Of a stretch of DNA of 64,000 nucleotides, positions 36,101 to 45,089 are shown one piece after another. The notes below the pieces were generated by a model. That model saw only the letters and a list, made by a program, of their open reading frames with translations, was not told the DNA's origin and did no database searches. The stretch comes from JAAELZ01 sp965223465 (GTDB taxonomy: Bacteria > Pseudomonadota > Gammaproteobacteria > Arenicellales > Poriferihabitantaceae). Location: NCBI GenBank assembly GCA_965223465.1, contig OZ245025.1:3313493-3377492 (forward strand). Direction: 5' to 3'. The position numbers and the translations under genes were made by a program. Numbering within the stretch: the stretch's first letter is position 1; every line of letters begins with the position of its first letter.

Positions 36101-37384
36101 TTAGTGTACGAGTAGCGCGTCGATAAACTGACGATTTTGTTGCTCATCCCATTCAACCGCGCCAAAGCTGCCAAAACTTAACGTCCCACTTTGATCGACC
36201 AGAAAGTTTGTTGGAAAGCCGTACACGTTCCACGCTTTCATGGTTTTGCCTTCGGGATCGCGCAGGTTAATATAGGCAGACATGTCGAATTCCTGCATCA
36301 CTTTTTCTATTTCTTGAATAGATTCTCCAACATTGATGGTAATGATCTGTAAACCTTTGGAGCCATAATCTCGGTGTAAGCGCTCAATTGCGGGAAGTTC
36401 CTTGATGCACGGCTCGCACCAACCCGCCCAGAAACTGACCAGCGATAGCGCATACTGCGAATAGTCAATCTCAGTTGGCGTAGATTGCATGTCGATAAGC
36501 GCTATGGGTTTAGCCTTTGTATCGCTTAGCTGCTTGAGGCCAAAGCGTTGCTTGTTAGCGGTGCTTTTTTGAACTGTGGCCAAGGCTTTTGGTGCAGTAG
36601 GTGTTTTTTGCGTGGAGAGTATGCTAACCGCACGTCTGATCATTTCAGGCAGTGCAGCTCGCTGTGCGATATCTATTTCGCTTAAATGGTCCTCTGGTCG
36701 AAGGTGAAAGCCAGCTACTACCCCAGGCAAGGGATGAAAAAACACCTGACTTCCCCCAGACTCTAATGCCTCAATGATTTCCTGACTATGCCATTGTTTA
36801 GTGCTGATGGAAGGTTGAAAATAGTATATTGGAATGGTGCTATTCTTGGCGATGGGTCTAAACGTTGCCTTTGTGCCCGGATTGCTGACGGGGTAAGCCA
36901 GGGCGGGATGGAATAATAACGCACCCCCAATTTGTGCCTTACTACCCTCTTTTGAGGCTTTTTGCTGGGCTAGCGCAATGCCTTCAAGCAGTGGTACAGC
37001 ACCGGTATCAGTGCTCATCAGGTATACTTTTTTACCGGTTCGTTGGCTCGCAATACTGATCAGCTCGGCAATGTCTGCGGGTTTAAACTGCTCGGTACTG
37101 CCACGCCCTTCATCCAGGAAGTATGCCAGATGTAAATCCACCACCCAGGTTTCAATATTTTTTGCTCCCAGTGCGCTGGCGGTAATGCCTTGCATTGGGC
37201 TCGTACCACGCGATGCGGGCAGCCATATGAGTATCGGCGCATCATCCATACTTGCCGCATAACGCTGGATTGGGATTTCCGTATTGCCCTGATCGACGAC
37301 AATGGTATCTTCAGTTTGCGCCCAGTTGAGGGTCGGTATTACGCTGCCGACCAGGCAAACGAGCATACGGAAATGGCGTCGCAT
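36101..37384 (-). CDS. exported protein: hydrolase-like N-terminal domain fused to TlpA-type thioredoxin
   Basis: The 427-residue protein has a signal peptide ending near NWAQ. Residues about 30-260 look like a degenerate alpha/beta-hydrolase (ILIWLPASRG, then LMSTDTGAVPLLEGIA where a G-x-S-x-G nucleophile would be, then FHPLPGVVAGFH). Residues about 290-427 are a TlpA/ResA-like thioredoxin with FWAGWCEPC (CxxC near 322-325) and the cis-Pro region YGFPTNFLVD. It would act as a periplasmic thiol-disulfide reductase. The fusion is unusual. It is followed by the eamA-like gene. Confidence 0.8.
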   Translation of the reverse strand: MRRHFRMLVCLVGSVIPTLNWAQTEDTIVVDQGNTEIPIQRYAASMDDAPILIWLPASRGTSPMQGITASALGAKNIETWVVDLHLAYFLDEGRGSTEQFKPADIAELISIASQRTGKKVYLMSTDTGAVPLLEGIALAQQKASKEGSKAQIGGALLFHPALAYPVSNPGTKATFRPIAKNSTIPIYYFQPSISTKQWHSQEIIEALESGGSQVFFHPLPGVVAGFHLRPEDHLSEIDIAQRAALPEMIRRAVSILSTQKTPTAPKALATVQKSTANKQRFGLKQLSDTKAKPIALIDMQSTPTEIDYSQYALSLVSFWAGWCEPCIKELPAIERLHRDYGSKGLQIITINVGESIQEIEKVMQEFDMSAYINLRDPEGKTMKAWNVYGFPTNFLVDQSGTLSFGSFGAVEWDEQQNRQFIDALLVH

Positions 37385-37412
37385 CTAAAAGGGGATAGTT
37401 TGGTTTACGCCG

Positions 37413-37730
37413 CTATTGATGGCCGCTAATTTTTGCGTGGATAGGCTTGGTTCTTTCAAAGGTTTCGAGCTGTTGTGCACTGGCTTTTTGTTGGTATTTG
37501 TCTTTCCACTCGCTATAGGGCATTCCGTATACCATCTCAAGTGCGTCGTCATAGCTAAGACCGGCATCTTGCTCGTTGCTTGCCGCTAACACCCATTTAC
37601 TTAAGCAATTTCGGCAAAATCCAGCCAGATTCATTAAGTCTATATTCTGTGCATCGGTGCGTTCCTGTAAATGCTGAATTAACCCGCGAAAAGCGGCTGC
37701 TTGAATGGCGTCTCGTTGTGATTCTTTCAT
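37413..37730 (-). CDS. DUF1244 family protein
   Basis: The 105-residue protein matches the DUF1244 pattern throughout: LMNLAGFCRNCLSKW (about 33-47), the invariant VYGMPYSEWKDKYQ (about 67-80) and QLETFERTKP. The function of this conserved proteobacterial family is unknown; the Cys pair FCRNC may bind metal. It lies 28 bp upstream of the TlpA-like gene and may be the first gene of that operon. Confidence 0.88.
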   Translation of the reverse strand: MKESQRDAIQAAAFRGLIQHLQERTDAQNIDLMNLAGFCRNCLSKWVLAASNEQDAGLSYDDALEMVYGMPYSEWKDKYQQKASAQQLETFERTKPIHAKISGHQ

Positions 37731-37903
37731 GATAATTTGTACATTATTGGTTTAAATAATAGACCTATCATAACCCAGAGAGTGAACTTACGATAACAAA
37801 ATATTGATTTGTCTTGGGTAAATAATCGCCCCATATAAGCCGCATTTTCTCTGCTAGAATACCGCGCTTAATTTTCCTTAAAATCACCTAACAGAGGGTA
37901 AAA

Positions 37904-38977
37904 ATGAACAACATTGTGCGACGCCACTTTTTCAAAACAGCTGTTGTTGCTGCAACCATGCTTGCTACGGGTGTGCAGGCAGACGAAACCAAAGTGGGTT
38001 TTGTTTACGTTGGTCCAGTAGGGGATCATGGTTGGTCTTACCAACATGATCAGAGCCGACAAGCGCTGGAGAAAGAACTCGGGGTTAAGACTACTTATGT
38101 TGAAAGTGTTGCTGAAGGCGCGGATGCCGAGCGTGTCATTCGAAAACTGGCGGCAGATGGCAACGACATAATTTTTACCACCTCTTTTGGGTATATGAAT
38201 CCGACGGTTAAAGTCGCGAAACAATTTGGGGATGTTAAGTTTGAGCACGCCACGGGTTATAAGCGCGCGGACAATGTCAGCACTTATTCCGGTCGGTTTT
38301 ATGAGGGCCGAGCGATTATTGGCACCATGGCAGGCATGATGACCAAAACCAACGTGGTTGGATATATCGCCTCTTTCCCCATTCCTGAAGTTGTGCGCGG
38401 TATTGACGCGTTTACCATTGCAATGCGTAAGGTCAACCCTGAAGCCACAGTTAAGGTGGTGTGGGTCAATTCGTGGTTTGACCCAGGCAAGGAAGGGGAT
38501 GCAGCAAAATCGTTGATTGATCAGGGGGCGGACATTATTACCCAACATACCGATTCTCCTGCACCATTGCAGGTTGCCGAGCAACGCGGCGTGTATGCGT
38601 TTGGGCAGGCCTCTGATATGCAGGCTTTCGCCCCCAAGGCGCAGCTAACCTCCATTATCGATGATTGGGACAATTACTATATCGAACGCGTTAAAGCGGT
38701 AATGGAAGGTAATTGGGAATCCAAAGATACTTGGGCAGGGCTAAAAGATGGCATGGTTAAAATGGCACCTTATGGCGAGGCGGTACCGGAGGATGTACGT
38801 GCGGCGGCGGATAAAATCAAAGCCGATATTGAATCCGGCGCATTACATCCATTTCAGGGGCCGATCAAAAATCAGGCGGGCGAAGAGCTGGTTGCCGAAG
38901 GAGCGGTTATGTCGGACGAAGATTTATTGGGCTTAAACGTCTACGTTGAGGGCGTTCAGGGTAGCTTACCCAAATAG
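37904..38977 (+). CDS. BMP-family ABC transporter substrate-binding protein
   Basis: The 357-residue protein has a cleavable signal peptide ending near GVQA, with a twin-arginine-like VRRHFFK start that could favour Tat export. The mature part has the BMP fold: VGFVYVGPVGDHGWSYQHD, then TTSFGYMNP, YSGRFYEGRAIIGTMAG and VNSWFDPGKEGDAAKSLID. BMP proteins bind nucleosides or purines. There is no lipobox cysteine and no permease or ATPase gene next to it, so it is an orphan. The following gene is adenine deaminase, which supports a purine ligand. AGAGGGTAAAA precedes the ATG. Confidence 0.9.
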   Translation: MNNIVRRHFFKTAVVAATMLATGVQADETKVGFVYVGPVGDHGWSYQHDQSRQALEKELGVKTTYVESVAEGADAERVIRKLAADGNDIIFTTSFGYMNPTVKVAKQFGDVKFEHATGYKRADNVSTYSGRFYEGRAIIGTMAGMMTKTNVVGYIASFPIPEVVRGIDAFTIAMRKVNPEATVKVVWVNSWFDPGKEGDAAKSLIDQGADIITQHTDSPAPLQVAEQRGVYAFGQASDMQAFAPKAQLTSIIDDWDNYYIERVKAVMEGNWESKDTWAGLKDGMVKMAPYGEAVPEDVRAAADKIKADIESGALHPFQGPIKNQAGEELVAEGAVMSDEDLLGLNVYVEGVQGSLPK

Positions 38978-38988
38978 CTGTGTATCAT

Positions 38989-39026
38989 TTTTCGCCTGAC
39001 CTGTGCGATAACAGGCCAGGCGAAAA
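38989..39026 (+). terminator. strong stem-loop between the BMP and adenine deaminase genes
   Basis: TTTTCGCCTGACCTG and CAGGCCAGGCGAAAA pair over 15 positions with one A-C mismatch around an 8-base loop. The flanking U and A runs are within the stem, so it is not a textbook terminator in either direction. It may attenuate transcription or stabilise the upstream message. Confidence 0.5.
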
Positions 39027-39078
39027 GCCCCTTCGCAATAACCAATAATTGTAAATGGTTTTCCATTAAAGCATTGCC

Positions 39079-40086
39079 GTGACCCAAACAGATTTTATCC
39101 GTTCGCTCCCGAAGGCAGAGCTACATTTGCATATCGAAGGTTCGTTAGAACCGAAGTTGATGTTTGAGCTGGCTGCGCGTAATCATATTGAGTTGCCTTT
39201 TGACACTGTCGAAGCGGTCAAACAGGCCTATCAGTTTTCCAACCTACAAGATTTTCTGGATATTTATTATCAGGGCATGAGCGTGCTCGTTACCGAGCAG
39301 GATTTTTTTGATTTAACCCTGGCGTATTTGCTGAAGGCCAAAGCCGATGGGGTACGCCACGTGGAAATTTTCTTTGATCCACAAGGCCATGTTGAACGCG
39401 GGATTGCCTTTGAAACGGTTGTGAATGGTATTTATCGGGCACTGATCGAAGGTGAAGTCAAGCATGACATCAGTTCTGGTTTGATTATGTGCTTTTTACG
39501 CCATTTGAGTGAAGAGGCCGCGTTTGAAACCCTGGCGCAAGCAGCTCCATTTAAAGATAAAATCATTGGCGTAGGGCTGGATTCCTCCGAAATGGGGCAT
39601 CCACCTGAGAAATTTACACGGGTTTTTGCCGAGGCGAAAAAGCAGGGTTATCATCTGGTGGCGCATGCCGGAGAGGAAGGGCCAGCCGACTATGTTCGTC
39701 AGGCCCTTGATCTTTTGAACGTCGAGCGCATTGACCACGGCAATGCCATTTTGGACGATGCTGCGTTAACCCAACGCGTGGCAGAGGAGGGTATCGCTCT
39801 TACGGTTTGCCCTTTATCCAACCTCAAATTGTGCGTCGTGGATGATATGGCTGATCACCCTTTACCCATAATGCTTAAAGCAGGTTTGAAGGTTACCTTA
39901 AACTCCGACGATCCATCTTATTTTGGTGGTTATATTGGGGATAATTATATTGCCATGGCGCAAGCATTCGATCTGGATCGTAAAACCATGATCAAACTGG
40001 CTAAAAACAGTATTGGCGCCAGTTTCGCCAGCAAGCAGCGTAAACAACGTTTATTGTTAGAATTGGTCGAGCACGCCCTGGCCTAG
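39079..40086 (+). CDS. adenine deaminase (adenosine-deaminase-like type)
   Basis: The 335-residue protein starts at GTG 39079 (residue 1 is followed by TQTDFIRSLPKAELHLH). Zinc ligands and catalytic residues are visible: HLHIEGSLEP (two His), GLDSSEMGHPPEKF, VAHAGEEGP (His and catalytic Glu), ERIDHGN (His) and NSDDPSYFGGY (Asp pair). The SSEMGHPP form and length match the gammaproteobacterial adenine deaminases of this superfamily rather than adenosine deaminases. It converts adenine to hypoxanthine in the cytosol for purine salvage. It follows the BMP binding protein in the same direction. Confidence 0.9.
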   Translation: MTQTDFIRSLPKAELHLHIEGSLEPKLMFELAARNHIELPFDTVEAVKQAYQFSNLQDFLDIYYQGMSVLVTEQDFFDLTLAYLLKAKADGVRHVEIFFDPQGHVERGIAFETVVNGIYRALIEGEVKHDISSGLIMCFLRHLSEEAAFETLAQAAPFKDKIIGVGLDSSEMGHPPEKFTRVFAEAKKQGYHLVAHAGEEGPADYVRQALDLLNVERIDHGNAILDDAALTQRVAEEGIALTVCPLSNLKLCVVDDMADHPLPIMLKAGLKVTLNSDDPSYFGGYIGDNYIAMAQAFDLDRKTMIKLAKNSIGASFASKQRKQRLLLELVEHALA

Positions 40087-40087
40087 A

Positions 40088-41410
40088 TTAGGCTTCGACA
40101 AGCACACCCTGTAGATCGTGCGCGTCTGCATCTTCGATGGTAACTTGTACGATATCACCCGGCTGAATTTGCTGGGTTTGACCCAATACGTGCACCACGC
40201 CATCGATCTCCGGGGCGTCGGCCTTGCTTCGACCAATCGCTCCATTTTCGCCTATCTCGTCAATAATTACGTCAAGGGACTGGCCAATTTTATTTCGTAA
40301 CCTGGCTTGTGATATTTTGGCCTGCAGCTCCATCAAGGCCTCCATTCTTTGCTGTTTAACCGCTGAATCTATGTGTCCAGGTAGCGCGTTTGCTTTTGCA
40401 CCTCCTACTGCAGAATAAGTAAAACATCCCACGCGATCGAGTTGGGCTTGCTCAATAAACTCAAGCAAAGTATAAAAATCCTGTTCAGTCTCGCCCGGAA
40501 ACCCGGTGATGAAGGTGCTTCGCAGGGTGATATTGGGGCATTGTTCACGCCAGCGTTCAATTCGCTGTAACACTTTTTCGGCGTGTGCCGGGCGACGCAT
40601 TGCTTTGAGAACGCTCGGGCTGGCGTGTTGAAATGGTATATCCAGATAGGGCAGCAGCTTGCCTTCAGCCATCAGCGGAATGAGATCATCGACGTGCGGA
40701 TAAGGATAGACATAATGCAGGCGTACCCAGACGCCGAGTTGCCCCAGCTCGCGGGCTAAATCCTGAATATGGCTGCGTACCAGTTTGGCACCGATTAATG
40801 CAGGTTTGTATTTTAAGTCAATCCCATAGGCACTGGTGTCTTGTGATACCACTAGCAATTCTTTGACGCCCGCGCTGACCAATGCTTCAGCTTCTTGTAT
40901 GATGCGGTCAACCGGTCGGCTGACCAAATCACCGCGCAAGTCCGGAATGATGCAAAAGGTACAGCGGTGATTACAACCTTCGGAGATTTTCAAATATGCA
41001 TAATGGCGCGGCGTCAACTTGATACCACCCGGGGGCAGTAAATCAATACGTGGGTCATGCGCGGGCGGAAGTTGCTGGTGAATCGCTTGCATGACCTCGC
41101 GCTTGGCATGGGGGCCGGTCACCGCGAGCAAACTTGGGAAGCGTTGCTGTAATTCAGGGTCTTTCGTGCCTAGGCAACCGGTTACGATAACTTTACCATT
41201 TTCGTTCAGCGCTTCTTCGATTGCTTCTAGCGATTCTGAGATCGCATCATCGATGAACCCACAGGTATTAACCACAACCACATCCGCGTCTGCATACCGT
41301 GGTGTGATGTCATAACCTTCTGCGCGCAGTTCGCTCAAGATATTCTCCGAATCGACCAGCGCCTTGGGACAGCCCAGACTCACAAAGCCGACGGATCGCT
41401 TATCTGTCAT
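40088..41410 (-). CDS. rimO: ribosomal protein S12 methylthiotransferase RimO
   Basis: The 440-residue protein has the MTTase N-terminal cysteines C14 (SLGCPKA), C50 (VNTCGF) and C79 (VTGCLG), the radical SAM cluster C146, C150, C153 (GCNHRCTFC), and a C-terminal TRAM domain. LGCPKALVDSE is the RimO hallmark. The enzyme methylthiolates an aspartate of S12. Its ATG overlaps the ppsR stop by four bases (ATGA), so translation is coupled. It is convergent with the adenine deaminase gene, 1 bp apart. Confidence 0.97.
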   Translation of the reverse strand: MTDKRSVGFVSLGCPKALVDSENILSELRAEGYDITPRYADADVVVVNTCGFIDDAISESLEAIEEALNENGKVIVTGCLGTKDPELQQRFPSLLAVTGPHAKREVMQAIHQQLPPAHDPRIDLLPPGGIKLTPRHYAYLKISEGCNHRCTFCIIPDLRGDLVSRPVDRIIQEAEALVSAGVKELLVVSQDTSAYGIDLKYKPALIGAKLVRSHIQDLARELGQLGVWVRLHYVYPYPHVDDLIPLMAEGKLLPYLDIPFQHASPSVLKAMRRPAHAEKVLQRIERWREQCPNITLRSTFITGFPGETEQDFYTLLEFIEQAQLDRVGCFTYSAVGGAKANALPGHIDSAVKQQRMEALMELQAKISQARLRNKIGQSLDVIIDEIGENGAIGRSKADAPEIDGVVHVLGQTQQIQPGDIVQVTIEDADAHDLQGVLVEA

Positions 41411-42246
41411 AAGTAACTCACTTCAAGGTTCATACGATGGACGATCAGGCTCGCCAGTTCCTCGATGGACATAGTGGTCGAGTCGGTATGCGGGATTCGA
41501 TAGCGGCGAAAAAACTGCTGCGCCTGACGCACTTCCTGCTGGCATTGGGATAGCGAAGAATATTGCGAATCGGCGCGTCGTTTTTGGCGAATTTTCTGCA
41601 ATTGAAAAGGGTCTATACTCAAACCAAATAGTTTATCCCGACTGTCGATTAAATCATCCGGTAGCTTTCCTGCCTCAAAATCATCATCCGCCAGCGGATA
41701 ATTGGCGGTATACAAGCCATAGTGCAAGGCCATGTACAGGCTGGTGGGGGTTTTACCGGCGCGTGAGACCCCAACCAGAACTAGATCTGCCTTGTGATAA
41801 TCACCGGTTTTGACGCCATCATCATATTGCATCGAGAAATTGATCGCATCCATACGGTGCATATAGTCGTGTTCCTGGACGATACCATGCGCTTGACCGA
41901 CTTCATGCGAGGAATCTGAATGCAAATGACGTTCAAGATCATCAATAAATGGCTTGAAAAGGTCGATCACAACGCCCTCACTTTTTTCAAATTCGCGGAT
42001 GTATTTTGAATCTATAAACGAGGTGAAAACCAGAGGTTTCACTTTGTGTGTGTCATAAGCATGATTGATTTGTTTTATGGTAGATTTCAACTTATCATCC
42101 GCGTCTATAAAGGGGATGGTATGTCGCTCAAACTCTATATTTGGAAATTGCGACAATAAGGTGTGCGTCATTGTCCCTGCGGTAACGCCTGTGCGATCTG
42201 AAACGATAAAAACCGGGCGTGTCGGCAAATTGTTAACAGTGGTCAT
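41407..42246 (-). CDS. ppsR: PEP synthase regulatory protein (kinase/pyrophosphorylase, DUF299)
   Basis: The 279-residue protein has the DUF299 signatures: VSDRTGVTAGTMTHTLLSQF at the N-terminus and the P-loop GVSRAGKTPTSLYMA (about 157-171). It phosphorylates and reactivates PEP synthase with ADP and phosphate. It is divergent from ppsA, 35 bp apart, the usual pairing. It overlaps rimO by 4 bp, forming a ppsR-rimO operon. Confidence 0.96.
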   Translation of the reverse strand: MTTVNNLPTRPVFIVSDRTGVTAGTMTHTLLSQFPNIEFERHTIPFIDADDKLKSTIKQINHAYDTHKVKPLVFTSFIDSKYIREFEKSEGVVIDLFKPFIDDLERHLHSDSSHEVGQAHGIVQEHDYMHRMDAINFSMQYDDGVKTGDYHKADLVLVGVSRAGKTPTSLYMALHYGLYTANYPLADDDFEAGKLPDDLIDSRDKLFGLSIDPFQLQKIRQKRRADSQYSSLSQCQQEVRQAQQFFRRYRIPHTDSTTMSIEELASLIVHRMNLEVSYL

Positions 42247-42281
42247 GTTGGCAAACAGATAATTTCATTCGGAGTAAGCTC

Positions 42282-44672
42282 GTGCATCAAGTTAATCGCG
42301 CAGGTGAGAACAAAGCAATACGTTGGTTTTCTGAGTTAGGGATGGACGACGTGCCCGAAGTAGGCGGTAAAAACGCTTCATTGGGCGAGATGATCTCTAA
42401 TTTAACATCGCTGGGTATCCAAGTACCAGATGGTTTTGCTACAACTGCGGATGCTTATCGTGAATTTCTCAGCTTTCAGGGGTTGGACACAAAGATTAAC
42501 GCCATGCTTGATCAGCTGGACGTTGATAACGTCAAAGATTTGGTTGAGATCGGGGGCCGAATCCGCGAAATGGTGATGAATGCGCCGCTGCCTGAGGCAC
42601 TTGATCAGGATATTCGCCAGGCCTACGCAACGCTCAATCCAGGGGATGCAGGACAGGTGGCGGTACGCTCATCGGCGACCGCGGAAGATCTGCCGGAAGC
42701 GTCATTCGCCGGTCAACAAGAATCATTTTTAAATATTTCGGGTATTGAACAGGTGCTGGCGGCGGTGAAGGAAGTTTTCGCTTCTTTGTTTAATGATCGC
42801 GCCATAGCCTATCGTGTACATCATGGATTTGCACATGCTGAAGTCGCACTTTCGGCGGGCATTCAACGTATGGTACGTAGCGATCAGGGTGCCAGCGGTG
42901 TCATGTTTACCATTGATACCGAATCGGGTTTCAATGAGGCCGTGTTTATTACTTCATCGTGGGGGCTGGGTGAGTGCGTGGTCCAGGGCTCGGTCAATCC
43001 CGATGAGTTTTATGTCTACAAGGAAGCCCTGAAAAATAATCGTCCTGCCATATTGCGCCGCAATCGTGGTTCCAAGCTCATTAAAATGGTCTATGCTGAT
43101 GACGCTAAACAGGGTGCCCATCATCAGACCGTTCAGACGGTGGATGTCGAACCCGGCGAACAAAATCGTTTCTCGATTACAGATGATGAAGTCATGCAAT
43201 TGGGCAAGATGGCCGTGACCATTGAGCAGCATTATCAGCGCCCTATGGACATTGAATGGGGCAAAGATGGGGTCAGCGGCGAGTTGATGATCTTGCAGGC
43301 GCGGCCTGAAACGGTAGAAAGCTGTTCCAATCAGCAAGTACTTGAGCGCTACCATATGCAGGAAAAGGGTGAAGTATTGGCCACAGGTCGCAGCATTGGT
43401 CAGAAAATTGGCGCGGGTGTGGTGAAGATCGTGCCCTCAATTGCCGATTTAGATAAAGTCCAGCAAGGCGATATTCTGGTCACCGATATGACCGACCCGG
43501 ATTGGGAACCAGTGATGAAGCGTGCGGCTGCGATAGTGACAAACCGGGGAGGGCGCACCTGTCACGCTGCGATTATTGCCCGCGAGCTGGGGGTGCCCGC
43601 GGTAGTCGGCTGCGGAGACGCCACTGAAAAGGTGATTGAAGGGCATGAGGTAACGGTGTCCTGTGCCGAAGGCGACACGGGTTATATCTACGATGGCTTG
43701 CTCGATTTCGAGCTGAAAACCATCCAACTGGATAATCTGCCCGAGCTACCGTTCAAGATTATGATGAATGTCGGCAACCCAGAGCGTGCGTTTTCGTTTT
43801 CACGCTTGCCCAACGCGGGCGTAGGCTTGGCGCGCCTGGAGTTTGTGATCAATAACACGATCGGGATTCACCCCAAGGCTTTGCTTGAGTATGCTGATAT
43901 GCCGAAAGAGATTCAGCAAACGATTGATCTGGCCAGCGCCGGTTATGCAGACCCGATTGATTTTTATGTGCAGAAACTGGGTGAGGGCATTGCCTCTCTT
44001 GGCGCGGCATTTGCGCCATCTCCGGTGATCGTTAGAATGTCAGATTTTAAATCCAACGAATACGCGAATATGATCGGTGGTGAGCTGTACGAGCCGGACG
44101 AAGAAAATCCGATGATTGGTTTTCGCGGCGCCGCACGTTATATCGATGAATCGTTTCGTCGCTGTTTTGAATTGGAGTGTCGTGCCCTTAAATTCGTGCG
44201 CGATGAAATGGGCTTGACCAATATTCAGATCATGATTCCCTTTGTACGCACCCTCGGTGAAGCGAGGCAGGTCACCGAGTTATTGCAGGAAAATGGCCTT
44301 GAGCGCGATAAAAATGGATTAAAAGTAATCATGATGTGCGAAATCCCATCCAACGCGCTTTTAGCAGAAGATTTTCTACAATATTTTGATGGGATGTCGA
44401 TTGGCTCAAACGATCTCACACAACTTAGCCTGGGGCTGGATCGGGATTCGGGAGTGATCGCTCACCTGTTTAATGAGCGGGATCCAGCAGTGAAAGCGCT
44501 TATCAGCATGGCGATCCAGGCCTGTCTAAAACAGGACAAATACATTGGCATTTGCGGACAAGGCCCATCAGACTATCCTGATTTCGCCAAATGGCTCATG
44601 GACGAGGGTATTCACAGCGTTTCGCTCAACCCGGATACTGTGGTGGAAACCTGGTTGTATCTAGCGGGTTAA
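42282..44672 (+). CDS. ppsA: phosphoenolpyruvate synthase
   Basis: The 796-residue protein starts at GTG 42282 with GGAG 8 bases ahead. It has the N-terminal ATP-grasp domain (VGGKNASLGEMISNL, VAVRSSATAEDLPEASFAGQ), the phosphohistidine domain (GGRTCHAAIIARELGVPAVV, His near 427) and the PEP-binding barrel ending in ICGQGPSDYP. It makes PEP from pyruvate and ATP in gluconeogenesis. Length and motifs are normal. It is divergent from its regulator ppsR. Confidence 0.97.
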   Translation: MHQVNRAGENKAIRWFSELGMDDVPEVGGKNASLGEMISNLTSLGIQVPDGFATTADAYREFLSFQGLDTKINAMLDQLDVDNVKDLVEIGGRIREMVMNAPLPEALDQDIRQAYATLNPGDAGQVAVRSSATAEDLPEASFAGQQESFLNISGIEQVLAAVKEVFASLFNDRAIAYRVHHGFAHAEVALSAGIQRMVRSDQGASGVMFTIDTESGFNEAVFITSSWGLGECVVQGSVNPDEFYVYKEALKNNRPAILRRNRGSKLIKMVYADDAKQGAHHQTVQTVDVEPGEQNRFSITDDEVMQLGKMAVTIEQHYQRPMDIEWGKDGVSGELMILQARPETVESCSNQQVLERYHMQEKGEVLATGRSIGQKIGAGVVKIVPSIADLDKVQQGDILVTDMTDPDWEPVMKRAAAIVTNRGGRTCHAAIIARELGVPAVVGCGDATEKVIEGHEVTVSCAEGDTGYIYDGLLDFELKTIQLDNLPELPFKIMMNVGNPERAFSFSRLPNAGVGLARLEFVINNTIGIHPKALLEYADMPKEIQQTIDLASAGYADPIDFYVQKLGEGIASLGAAFAPSPVIVRMSDFKSNEYANMIGGELYEPDEENPMIGFRGAARYIDESFRRCFELECRALKFVRDEMGLTNIQIMIPFVRTLGEARQVTELLQENGLERDKNGLKVIMMCEIPSNALLAEDFLQYFDGMSIGSNDLTQLSLGLDRDSGVIAHLFNERDPAVKALISMAIQACLKQDKYIGICGQGPSDYPDFAKWLMDEGIHSVSLNPDTVVETWLYLAG

Positions 44673-44802
44673 CAAATTTGTACAAAGTAGTTATCAATTG
44701 AGTGGTTTCAACTCTAAAACTCAAATATTGCCTGGTAGATTGAGAGATTTATCCAAGTTTGTCAATTTTTTAACGAAAGTATAGCGAAAATGTAAAAAAT
44801 AT

Positions 44803-44831
44803 TTGACAAGCGGTATATAAAATAATATAAG
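44803..44831 (+). promoter_or_regulatory. sigma70 promoter candidate for the giant repeat gene
   Basis: TTGACA (44803-44808) and TATAAG (44826-44831) are separated by 17 bases, matching the consensus at eleven of twelve positions. It would give a leader of about 250 nucleotides. Confidence 0.65.
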
Positions 44832-44847
44832 TGGTTCTACTTATATT
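44824..44847. promoter_or_regulatory. palindrome overlapping the -10 box
   Basis: AATATAAGT (44824-44832) and ACTTATATT (44839-44847) are perfect 9-bp inverted repeats with a 6-base spacer. They cover the -10 box and the expected transcription start, a position typical of a repressor operator. Confidence 0.5.
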
Positions 44848-44864
44848 AAAGTATAGTAAATGTG

Positions 44865-44944
44865 AGGTGGTGTTAAACGCTCAGGCCAATTAATGGTTTT
44901 AAATGCCACTCTGTTAAGGGTTAATTGATCTTTTTGAGCCACCT
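44865..44944 (+). ncRNA. possible structured leader RNA
   Basis: Three nested complementary segments stack in order: AGGTG (44865-44869) with CACCT (44940-44944), GCTCA (44879-44883) with TGAGC (44935-44939), and CAATTAA (44887-44893) with TTAATTG (44921-44927). No known riboswitch class is recognised, and chance pairing in AT-rich DNA is possible. Confidence 0.3.
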
Positions 44945-45089
44945 ATACTTTGAAAATAATAGTAGTGATTTTGCTTAAAGAGGGTGGAATCTTTTTAGAG
45001 AATCATTGAATAGCAGCAATCGTAGATATGACTAGCCATAAAATAATCACACCGACTGTCTCCGGTACGATTCAGTAGGGGTCTCGATA

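Larger units (their letters stand above)
44673..45089. other. 417-bp AT-rich leader of the giant repeat gene
   Basis: No ORF or tRNA is seen. It holds a near-consensus promoter, an overlapping palindrome and a possible structured leader, described separately, then about 145 bases without recognised features before ATG 45090, which has AGGGG 8 bases ahead. No good terminator for ppsA was found at the left end. Confidence 0.5.

Noticed and set aside
38989..39026. Classical rho-independent terminator after the BMP gene
   Set aside because: The stem is strong, but the U and A runs are part of the stem and no U-tract follows in either direction; kept only as a stem-loop.
44679..44735. Terminator for ppsA (TTGAGT ... 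ACTCAA)
   Set aside because: The six-base arms are short and no U-tract follows.
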